Positions 1-6,950 of a DNA stretch of 64,000 nucleotides are shown here, in pieces. A program made the position numbers and the translations under genes. Origin of the DNA: Pectobacterium sp013449375 (GTDB taxonomy: Bacteria; Pseudomonadota; Gammaproteobacteria; Enterobacterales; Enterobacteriaceae); assembly GCF_048593165.1 (NCBI RefSeq), contig NZ_CP184271.1; one strand, 5' to 3'. The notes below the pieces were generated by a model that was not told where the DNA came from, ran no database searches, and saw only the letters and a program-made list of their open reading frames with translations. The stretch's first letter is position 1; each line of letters opens with the position of its first letter.

Positions 1-1
1 G

Positions 2-448
2 GTGAATGGACAAAGCGGTACGGCAATGTTGGTGGATGATTACGGCCACCATCCGACGGAAGTCGATGCCACAATTAAAGCTGCCCGCGCAGGGTGGCCG
101 GATAAACGGCTGGTCATGATTTTTCAGCCGCATCGCTATACGCGAACCCGCGATTTGTATGACGATTTCGCGCATGTGTTATCACAGGTTGACGTGCTGC
201 TGATGCTGGATGTGTATTCCGCAGGAGAATCGCCGATTCCGGGGGCGGACAGTCGTTCGCTATGCCGTACGATTCGCGGAAGAGGTAAGATTGATCCGAT
301 TCTGGTGACGGATGTGGATACTTTACCGGAACTGTTGTCACAGGCGCTGCGAGGTGAAGACCTGATTTTGGTTCAGGGAGCCGGCAACATCGGTAAACTG
401 GCGCGTAAACTGGCTGATTCCAGATTACAGCCACAGATGAGTGAATGA
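2..448 (+). CDS. murC: UDP-N-acetylmuramate--L-alanine ligase MurC, 3' end
   Basis: This is the C-terminal third (148 residues visible) of the cytoplasmic ligase that adds L-alanine to UDP-MurNAc in peptidoglycan precursor synthesis. The visible part carries the VDDYGHHPTE segment, FQPHRYTRTRDL, and the LVQGAGNIGKLA end typical of MurC. The reading frame is open to the window edge, so the start lies outside. The stop codon overlaps an ATG at 445, but the next gene probably starts at 457. It is the first visible gene of the division and cell wall cluster. Confidence 0.97.
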   Translation: MNGQSGTAMLVDDYGHHPTEVDATIKAARAGWPDKRLVMIFQPHRYTRTRDLYDDFAHVLSQVDVLLMLDVYSAGESPIPGADSRSLCRTIRGRGKIDPILVTDVDTLPELLSQALRGEDLILVQGAGNIGKLARKLADSRLQPQMSE

Positions 449-456
449 GGAACATC

Positions 457-1377
457 ATGACTGAGAAAGTTGCTGTATTGCTTGGTGGAACCTCTGCCGA
501 ACGTGAAGTGTCGTTACTTTCCGGTCAGGCAGTGCTGGCTGGTCTGAAAGACGCGGGCATCAATGCACATGCGGTTGATACCCGTGACGTCTCTGTGACG
601 ACGCTGAAGGAAGAAGGCTTTACCAAAATTTTCATCGCCTTACATGGTCGTGGTGGCGAAGACGGTACATTGCAGGGTGTTCTGGAATTCCTAGGGCTGC
701 CTTATACCGGTAGCGGCGTTATGGCATCTGCGCTGACGATGGATAAACTCCGCACTAAACAGGTGTGGCAAGCGGTGGGATTACCAGTATCGCCTTACGT
801 GGCGCTGGATCGCCGTCAATATTCAGAGATGGCGGCAAACGCATTGTTGGCGAAGTTCACACCTCTCGGGCTGCCGCTCATCGTCAAGCCAAGCCGCGAA
901 GGCTCCAGCGTCGGTATGAGCAAAGTGAATACGCTGAGCGAACTGCCTGCGGCACTGGAAGAAGCCTTCCGTCACGATGACGATGTTCTGGTCGAAAAAT
1001 GGCTGAGTGGCCCAGAGTATACGGTTGCTATTCTGGGCGATGAGGTGTTGCCTTCTATCCGTATTCAGCCTGCGGGTACGTTTTACGATTATGAAGCGAA
1101 GTATTTATCGGATGATACGCAGTATTTCTGCCCGAGTGGTTTGCCGGACGAGCAAGAACAGGCGTTAGCTGGATTGGCAATGGCGGCTTATCGTGCGGTG
1201 GGTTGCCGCGGGTGGGGACGCGTTGATTTTATGCTGGATAGCGATGGTGCCTTCTATCTGCTTGAAGTGAATACGTCTCCGGGGATGACGAGCCACAGTC
1301 TGGTTCCGATGGCAGCGCGTCAGCGTGGCCTGACTTTCTCGCAGTTGGTCGTGAAAATTTTGGCGCTCGCTCGCTGA
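457..1377 (+). CDS. ddlB: D-alanine--D-alanine ligase
   Basis: The 306-residue product is an ATP-grasp enzyme that joins two D-alanines to give the dipeptide added to peptidoglycan precursors. Family signatures visible are LLGGTSAEREVSL at the N-terminus, LHGRGGEDGT, the ATP-grasp segment PLIVKPSREGSSVGM and the C-terminal LLEVNTSPGMTSHS, which holds metal ligands. An ATG at 445 also opens the frame, but the ATG at 457 follows a GAGG box by six bases and matches the usual N-terminus. It lies between murC and ftsQ as in E. coli, with only one base between its stop and ftsQ. Confidence 0.97.
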   Translation: MTEKVAVLLGGTSAEREVSLLSGQAVLAGLKDAGINAHAVDTRDVSVTTLKEEGFTKIFIALHGRGGEDGTLQGVLEFLGLPYTGSGVMASALTMDKLRTKQVWQAVGLPVSPYVALDRRQYSEMAANALLAKFTPLGLPLIVKPSREGSSVGMSKVNTLSELPAALEEAFRHDDDVLVEKWLSGPEYTVAILGDEVLPSIRIQPAGTFYDYEAKYLSDDTQYFCPSGLPDEQEQALAGLAMAAYRAVGCRGWGRVDFMLDSDGAFYLLEVNTSPGMTSHSLVPMAARQRGLTFSQLVVKILALAR

Positions 1378-1378
1378 T

Positions 1379-2203
1379 ATGTCGCAGGCAGCGCTGAATA
1401 CTCGCGGACGAGAGCCTGAAACGAAAGGAACACGTCGCAGTAATGGTGGCCAATTGGCAGGGATGATTTTCCTGCTGATGGTGGTAGGGACTATCGTCTG
1501 GGGAAGCTGGATGGTGGTTGGGTGGATGAAGGATGCCAGCCGTTTACCGCTTTCCCGCATGACTGTAACTGGGGAAAGACAGTACACCACCAATGACGAT
1601 ATCCGTCAGGCCATTTTGTCGTTGGGGGCGCCGGGTACGTTCATGACACAGGATGTAAATGTGCTCCAGCAGCAGATTGAACGTTTGTCGTGGATAAAAC
1701 AGGCCAGTGTGCGTAAGCAGTGGCCGGACGAATTAAAGATTCATCTGGTTGAATATGTTCCGGTAGCACGTTGGAATGATCAGCTAATGGTTGATGCGGA
1801 AGGAAATTCGTTCAGTGTACCTGCCGAACGTATTGGCAATCGCAAGATGCCGTTGCTGTATGGCCCGGAAGGCAGCGAGACAGAAGTGTTGGAAGGCTAT
1901 CGCACAATGAGTCAGACGTTAGCCGCTGGGAAATTTACGTTAAAGACGGTAGCGATGAGTGCGCGGCATTCGTGGCAACTGGGATTAGACGATGATACTC
2001 GCCTTGAATTGGGGCGGGATGATAGGGCCAAACGTCTGCAACGCTTTATCGAGCTGTATCCGCTGTTACAGCGGCAGGCTCAGAGCGAAAACAAACGTAT
2101 CAGCCATGTGGACTTGCGGTACGACAGCGGGGCTGCAATTGGTTGGGCTCCAGCCTTGCTTGATCAGCAAAATGTTGATCGGCAACGAGTTGGTCAGCAA
2201 TAA
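1379..2203 (+). CDS. ftsQ: Cell division protein FtsQ, tail shortened by an in-frame stop
   Basis: FtsQ is the bitopic inner-membrane divisome protein that recruits FtsL and FtsB. A cytoplasmic N-terminus is followed by one membrane segment (roughly residues 27-47), a POTRA-like region beginning near SRMTVTGERQYTT, and the periplasmic beta domain ending near YDSGAAIGWAPA. The product is 274 residues, close to the E. coli length. The gene ends in a run of degenerate 15-base repeats, and TAA at 2201 stops translation. The same frame continues for 18 more Gln-rich codons to a TGA that overlaps the ftsA start, so an older, longer tail appears to have been cut. Confidence 0.96.
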   Translation: MSQAALNTRGREPETKGTRRSNGGQLAGMIFLLMVVGTIVWGSWMVVGWMKDASRLPLSRMTVTGERQYTTNDDIRQAILSLGAPGTFMTQDVNVLQQQIERLSWIKQASVRKQWPDELKIHLVEYVPVARWNDQLMVDAEGNSFSVPAERIGNRKMPLLYGPEGSETEVLEGYRTMSQTLAAGKFTLKTVAMSARHSWQLGLDDDTRLELGRDDRAKRLQRFIELYPLLQRQAQSENKRISHVDLRYDSGAAIGWAPALLDQQNVDRQRVGQQ

Positions 2204-2221
2204 GACATTGATCAGCAACAG
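2160..2221 (+). repeat. Degenerate 15-base minisatellite in the ftsQ tail
   Basis: Four units beginning TTGATCAGCAA or a close variant start at 2160, 2175, 2190 and 2208. Units one and two are 15 bases and unit three is 18. In the FtsQ frame they encode Asp/Val-Gln-Gln rich residues. The third unit contains the TAA that ends ftsQ. Confidence 0.8.
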
Positions 2222-2256
2222 AACAGTAACCAGAAACAGGCACAGGCTAAACAACA

Positions 2257-3513
2257 ATGATCAAGTCGACGGACAGAAAACTGGTAGTTGGGCTGGAAAT
2301 CGGTACAGCAAAAGTGGCTGCGCTGGTAGGGGAAGTTCTGCCCGATGGCATGGTCAATATTATTGGCGTAGGCAGTTGCCCGTCACGCGGTATGGATAAA
2401 GGCGGCGTAAACGATCTGGAATCGGTCGTTAAATGTGTTCAGCGCGCTATTGATCAGGCTGAGTTGATGGCAGACTGCCAGATCTCTTCCGTGTATCTGG
2501 CGCTCTCGGGAAAGCACATCAGTTGCCAGAATGAAATAGGGATGGTGCCTATTTCGGAAGAAGAGGTTACGCAGGACGACGTGGAAAGCGTGGTGCATAC
2601 CGCCAAATCCGTACGCGTGCGTGATGAACATCGGGTTCTCCATGTGATTCCACAGGAGTACGCGATCGATTATCAGGAAGGGATTAAAAATCCGGTTGGC
2701 TTATCCGGCGTACGTATGCAGGCGAAAGTCCACCTGATAACCTGCCATAACGATATGGCGAAGAATATTGTTAAAGCCGTTGAACGCTGTGGTTTAAAAG
2801 TCGATCAGCTGATTTTTGCGGGACTGGCTTCCAGTTATGCGGTGCTGACAGAAGATGAACGTGAGCTGGGTGTGTGCGTAGTGGATATCGGTGGCGGTAC
2901 AATGGATATCGCGGTCTACACCGGCGGCGCGTTGCGACACACTAAAGTGATTCCGTATGCGGGCAATGTGGTTACCAGCGATATTGCCTACGCGTTTGGT
3001 ACGCCGCCGACGGATGCCGAAGCGATCAAGGTACGTCACGGTTGCGCATTAGGCGCGATCGTCGGCAAAGATGAGAATGTGGAAGTCCCGAGCGTTGGAG
3101 GACGTCCACCCCGCAGTCTGCAAAGACAGACACTGGCGGAAGTGATTGAACCACGTTACACCGAGCTGTTGAACTTGGTGAACGATGAACTTTTACAGTT
3201 GCAGGAGCAGTTACGTCAACAGGGCGTGAAACACCATTTGGCAGCGGGGATTGTGCTGACGGGCGGTGCTGCGCAAATAGACGGTCTGGCGGCCTGTGCG
3301 CAGCGTGTGTTCCATACACAGGTGCGTATTGGACAACCAATGAATATAACAGGGCTGACGGATTATGCCCAAGAGCCTTATTACTCAACGGCGGTTGGGT
3401 TGCTGCATTACGGAAAAGAATCTCATCTGGGTGGTGAGCATGAAGTCGAAAAACGAGCCTCAGTGAGCAACTGGTTCAAACGAATCAACAGCTGGTTGAG
3501 GAAAGAATTTTAA
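2257..3513 (+). CDS. ftsA: Cell division protein FtsA
   Basis: FtsA is the actin-like ATPase that tethers FtsZ filaments to the inner membrane. The product is 418 residues. The first phosphate-binding region VVGLEIGTAKVAALVGE lies near the N-terminus, VVDIGGGTMDIAVY forms the second, and VLTGGAAQIDG is the adenosine motif. The C-terminal SVSNWFKRINSWLRKEF is the amphipathic membrane-targeting helix. The ATG overlaps the TGA that would end the longer ftsQ frame, a trace of the translational coupling seen in E. coli. ftsZ follows after 68 bases. Confidence 0.98.
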   Translation: MIKSTDRKLVVGLEIGTAKVAALVGEVLPDGMVNIIGVGSCPSRGMDKGGVNDLESVVKCVQRAIDQAELMADCQISSVYLALSGKHISCQNEIGMVPISEEEVTQDDVESVVHTAKSVRVRDEHRVLHVIPQEYAIDYQEGIKNPVGLSGVRMQAKVHLITCHNDMAKNIVKAVERCGLKVDQLIFAGLASSYAVLTEDERELGVCVVDIGGGTMDIAVYTGGALRHTKVIPYAGNVVTSDIAYAFGTPPTDAEAIKVRHGCALGAIVGKDENVEVPSVGGRPPRSLQRQTLAEVIEPRYTELLNLVNDELLQLQEQLRQQGVKHHLAAGIVLTGGAAQIDGLAACAQRVFHTQVRIGQPMNITGLTDYAQEPYYSTAVGLLHYGKESHLGGEHEVEKRASVSNWFKRINSWLRKEF

Positions 3514-3581
3514 TTTTATCAAAGAGATCACCTAGCACAGTTTTATGATCTCGCAGTTACAGGCACAAACGGAGAGAAATT

Positions 3582-4733
3582 ATGTTTGAACCAATGGAAT
3601 TAACCAACGACGCGGTGATTAAAGTCATCGGCGTCGGTGGCGGCGGCGGTAATGCCGTTGAACACATGGTGCGTGAGCGCATCGAAGGCGTCGAATTCTT
3701 CGCTGTTAACACGGATGCGCAGGCATTGCGTAAAACGGCTGTCGGCCAGACGATTCAGATCGGTAGTGGCATTACTAAAGGTCTGGGCGCGGGTGCTAAC
3801 CCGGAAGTCGGCCGTAATTCGGCTGAAGAAGATCGCGAAGCATTGCGTTCAGCATTGGAAGGTGCGGACATGGTGTTTATCGCCGCAGGTATGGGCGGTG
3901 GCACGGGGACAGGTGCTGCGCCGGTTGTGGCCGAAGTCGCAAAAGACCTGGGTATCCTGACTGTTGCTGTGGTGACCAAGCCTTTTAACTTTGAAGGCAA
4001 AAAGCGTATGGCGTTTGCGGAGCAGGGTATCGCCGAGCTGTCTAAGCACGTTGACTCACTGATCACTATTCCAAACGACAAACTGCTGAAAGTGCTCGGA
4101 CGCGGTATTTCCCTGCTGGATGCATTTGGTGCGGCAAACGATGTGCTGAAAGGCGCGGTGCAAGGGATCGCCGAGCTGATCACTCGTCCGGGTTTGATGA
4201 ACGTCGACTTTGCTGACGTGCGTACCGTGATGTCCGAAATGGGTTATGCCATGATGGGGTCCGGTGTTGCGCGTGGTGAAGACCGTGCAGAAGAAGCGGC
4301 TGAAATGGCGATCTCCAGCCCGCTGCTGGAAGATATCGATCTGTCCGGCGCTCGTGGCGTGTTGGTCAACATCACGGCGGGCTTTGACCTGCGTTTGGAT
4401 GAGTTCGAGACGGTAGGTAACACCATCCGTGCATTCGCGTCCGACAATGCGACAGTGGTAATCGGTACGTCACTTGACCCAGAAATGAATGATGAACTGC
4501 GTGTAACGGTTGTTGCGACGGGTATCGGCATGGACAAGCGTCCTGAGATTACTCTGGTGACGAACAAGCAGGCCAGTCAGCCTGTGATGGATCATCGTTA
4601 TCAGCAACACGGTATGACGCCACTGGCGCAGGAAAAACCGGTTGCCAAAGTGGTTAACGACCCGAATCCGCAGACGAATAAAGAGCCAGATTATCTGGAT
4701 ATCCCGGCGTTTCTGCGTAAGCAGGCAGACTAA
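3582..4733 (+). CDS. ftsZ: Cell division protein FtsZ
   Basis: FtsZ is the tubulin-like GTPase that forms the Z ring. The 383-residue product has the nucleotide-binding VIGVGGGGGNAVEHM at the N-terminus, the tubulin signature GGGTGTGAAPVVA and the T7 loop region with NVDFADVRTVM. After a variable linker comes the conserved C-terminal peptide DYLDIPAFLRKQAD, which binds FtsA, ZipA and ZapD. An AGAGAAA ribosome site precedes the ATG. Confidence 0.99.
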   Translation: MFEPMELTNDAVIKVIGVGGGGGNAVEHMVRERIEGVEFFAVNTDAQALRKTAVGQTIQIGSGITKGLGAGANPEVGRNSAEEDREALRSALEGADMVFIAAGMGGGTGTGAAPVVAEVAKDLGILTVAVVTKPFNFEGKKRMAFAEQGIAELSKHVDSLITIPNDKLLKVLGRGISLLDAFGAANDVLKGAVQGIAELITRPGLMNVDFADVRTVMSEMGYAMMGSGVARGEDRAEEAAEMAISSPLLEDIDLSGARGVLVNITAGFDLRLDEFETVGNTIRAFASDNATVVIGTSLDPEMNDELRVTVVATGIGMDKRPEITLVTNKQASQPVMDHRYQQHGMTPLAQEKPVAKVVNDPNPQTNKEPDYLDIPAFLRKQAD

Positions 4734-4837
4734 TTTGCTGCCAGATAACGTTGGAATCTCCGCTCTTTGTGCTAAACTGTGCCACCGAGCTTGGTTTATA
4801 CTAGGTCGGTAGGTTCAGTAACATGCGAGATAAAATG

Positions 4838-5755
4838 ATGATCAAACAACGTACACTAAAACGTATTGTTCAGGCGACTGGTGTCGGGTTACATACCGGC
4901 AAGAAGGTCACGTTGACCATGCGTCCTGCACCGGCAAATACCGGGGTCATCTATCGCCGCACAGACTTGAATCCCCCGGTTGATTTTCCGGCTGATGCAA
5001 AATCCGTGCGTGATACCATGCTCTGTACTTGCCTAGTTAATGAGCATGACGTCCGTATTTCTACGGTGGAGCATCTTAACGCTGCGCTTGCAGGGTTGGG
5101 CATTGACAATATTGTCATTGATGTTGACGCGCCAGAAATTCCAATCATGGATGGCAGCGCCAGCCCGTTTATTTACCTGTTGTTAGATGCGGGTATTGAA
5201 GAGCTGAACTGTGCCAAGAAATTCGTGCGTATCAAACAGCCAGTTCGTGTTGAAGATGGCGATAAGTGGGCCGAAATGAAACCGTTTAATGGCTTCAGCC
5301 TGGATTTCACTATCGACTTCAACCACCCGGCGATTGATGCGGGCAACCAGCGCTATCGTTTGGATTTCTCTGCTGATGCGTTTGTTCGCCAGATCAGCCG
5401 TGCGCGTACCTTCGGCTTCATGCGCGATATCGAATACTTGCAGTCTCGTGGGTTGTGCCTGGGCGGCAGTATGGATTGTGCCATCGTCGTTGACGATTAC
5501 CGCGTATTGAACGAAGACGGTCTGCGTTTTGAGGATGAGTTTGTCCGTCATAAAATGCTGGATGCCATCGGTGACCTGTTTATGTGTGGTTACAACATCA
5601 TCGGTGCGTTTTCTGCGTTTAAATCCGGCCATGCTCTGAACAACAAACTGTTGCAGGCTGTGTTGGCTAATCAGGAAGCGTGGGAATACGTGACCTTTGA
5701 AGACGAAGCTGAAATGCCGCTGGCATTTAAAGCACCGTCTATCGTGCTGGCGTAA
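4838..5755 (+). CDS. lpxC: UDP-3-O-acyl-N-acetylglucosamine deacetylase
   Basis: LpxC is the zinc-dependent cytoplasmic deacetylase that commits UDP-acyl-GlcNAc to lipid A synthesis. The start at 4838 gives 305 residues beginning MIKQRTLKRIVQATGVGLHT, the same length as E. coli LpxC; ATGs at 4823 and 4835 open the same frame but extend beyond the family N-terminus. Zinc-site segments TVEHLNAAL and RHKMLDAIGD, each containing a ligand histidine, are present. It ends 12 bases from the 3' end of the convergent DUF721 gene. Confidence 0.98.
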   Translation: MIKQRTLKRIVQATGVGLHTGKKVTLTMRPAPANTGVIYRRTDLNPPVDFPADAKSVRDTMLCTCLVNEHDVRISTVEHLNAALAGLGIDNIVIDVDAPEIPIMDGSASPFIYLLLDAGIEELNCAKKFVRIKQPVRVEDGDKWAEMKPFNGFSLDFTIDFNHPAIDAGNQRYRLDFSADAFVRQISRARTFGFMRDIEYLQSRGLCLGGSMDCAIVVDDYRVLNEDGLRFEDEFVRHKMLDAIGDLFMCGYNIIGAFSAFKSGHALNNKLLQAVLANQEAWEYVTFEDEAEMPLAFKAPSIVLA

Positions 5756-5767
5756 CGCTTAACGTCG

Positions 5768-6295
5768 TTACTTCTTATTACGACTGGTTTTACTGGTACT
5801 CTCTCCGGCCAGTGAGGCCAGTCGTTCTAATATCTTTCTGAGTTTTTCCGGGCTGTTTCCTGCTAACGTCCTCAATGTTTCCGCACTTTGTTCGCTCAAC
5901 TGACGCAACGGTTTGTCATCGACATTTTTCGTCGCTGAAATGTGACTATTTTTCACGATTTCATTCCCTTTTGCGGCAAGCGTTGGATTAATCCTGATGT
6001 CGATTGAAGCCAATGATGGTAGTATTTGTGCGCGTAATGCAGAGAGCAGTGCGGGTTGTTCGTAACGTAACCGCATCAGCCAACTGGCGTTAGCGGTTTC
6101 CAAGATCAGTAAACCTTGCCGATAATTAGCGACGCGGCACCATGGGTGCAACGGTGCAGGCAGTAATCCGCGCACGGCACGGTTAAGTTTTAATAAGGCG
6201 ATAGCGCGCTGTTGCACATCTTGTAGCGGGCCTTTACCCGACGTGGATGCGCTATCAAACAGAAATTCCAGTGATTGTGGGCGGCTATCACGCAT
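5768..6295 (-). CDS. DUF721 (DciA-type) protein
   Basis: This 175-residue protein begins MRDSRPQSLEFLFD and contains, at about residues 20-100, the DUF721 fold with LNRAVRGLLPAPLHPWCRVANYRQGLLILE and WLMRLRYEQPALLSAL. DUF721 includes DciA, the helicase loader or operator used by bacteria without DnaC. The C-terminal part is charged and rich in Ser, Lys and Glu. The start at 6295 follows GGAG by eight bases; an upstream extension in frame is possible but looks non-coding. It is convergent with lpxC and its start codon is only 26 bases from the secM start on the other strand. I cannot tell whether it acts in replication here. Confidence 0.85.
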   Translation of the reverse strand: MRDSRPQSLEFLFDSASTSGKGPLQDVQQRAIALLKLNRAVRGLLPAPLHPWCRVANYRQGLLILETANASWLMRLRYEQPALLSALRAQILPSLASIDIRINPTLAAKGNEIVKNSHISATKNVDDKPLRQLSEQSAETLRTLAGNSPEKLRKILERLASLAGESTSKTSRNKK

Positions 6296-6321
6296 AGACC
6301 TGGCTCCGGTGGATGTTACTC

Positions 6322-6837
6322 GTGATTGGTATTCTAAATCGTTGGCGACAATTTGGCAGACGTTATTTCTGGCCGCATCTCTTATTAGGGATGGTCGCGG
6401 CGAGTCTTGGTCTGCCGACAAGCCTGAACGACTCACAGGACATCACCTCACTCCCCAATTCAAGTTCCAGCGTTAGTCGCCAGAATAACGTATCGCTGAG
6501 CCTTACCGATCTAGTCGCGCTGAAAGAAGCGCATCGACGCTCATCCTACAGCGTAGATTATTGGCATCAGCATGCGATCCGTACGGTAATTCGCCACCTT
6601 TCTTTTGCGTTGACGACGCCACAAACGGTCAATGCCCAGCAGGCTGACGAACTAGAACCTCATTCTCTGGTTTTGCTGGATACGTTAAATGCGTTGCTGA
6701 CGCAGGATTCCCAGTACCCTCTTGTGATCTCCCCCCACGCTGGGCGAGTGACTTTTTATCCCCAAGCTCATCATCAAATTGGCATCTGGCTTGCCCAAAT
6801 TCGCGGCATCCGAGCAGGGCCATACCTTCTCAGCTGA
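6322..6837 (+). CDS. secM: SecM, secretion monitor and arrest peptide
   Basis: SecM is a periplasm-targeted peptide whose ribosome stalling controls translation of secA. The product begins with the conserved leader-like N-terminus LNRWRQFGRRYFWPHLLLGMVAASLGLP, written here as two segments joined at the signal sequence, has the YSVDYWHQHAIRTVIRHLSF block, and ends in GIRAGP plus four residues (6805-6822 encode GIRAGP). The GTG at 6322 matches the E. coli N-terminus; an ATG at 6313 adds three residues. The E. coli arrest pattern has Phe, then Trp-Ile, then GIRAGP; here the Phe position is His (codon 6772) and Ile after Trp is Leu. Confidence 0.93.
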   Translation: MIGILNRWRQFGRRYFWPHLLLGMVAASLGLPTSLNDSQDITSLPNSSSSVSRQNNVSLSLTDLVALKEAHRRSSYSVDYWHQHAIRTVIRHLSFALTTPQTVNAQQADELEPHSLVLLDTLNALLTQDSQYPLVISPHAGRVTFYPQAHHQIGIWLAQIRGIRAGPYLLS

Positions 6838-6881
6838 ACGTGTAATGGATAATTAGCTGAAGAAATTTCTCCCGTTTTTCA

Positions 6882-6940
6882 CTGAGTTTCTCAGATTTTC
6901 GATGTTGTGTTGCCACTGGATACGTGGCACTTGTGAGATT
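6882..6940 (+). promoter_or_regulatory. secM-secA intergenic hairpins around the secA ribosome site
   Basis: Two perfect short hairpins are visible: CTGAG/CTCAG at 6882-6886 and 6890-6894, and TGCCAC/GTGGCA at 6911-6916 and 6924-6929. TCTCA at 6889-6893 could alternatively pair with TGAGA at 6934-6938, the best secA Shine-Dalgarno candidate. This fits the known mechanism in which SecM stalling opens a structure that hides the secA ribosome site, but the exact fold here is inferred. Confidence 0.55.
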
Positions 6941-6950
6941 AAAAATTATT

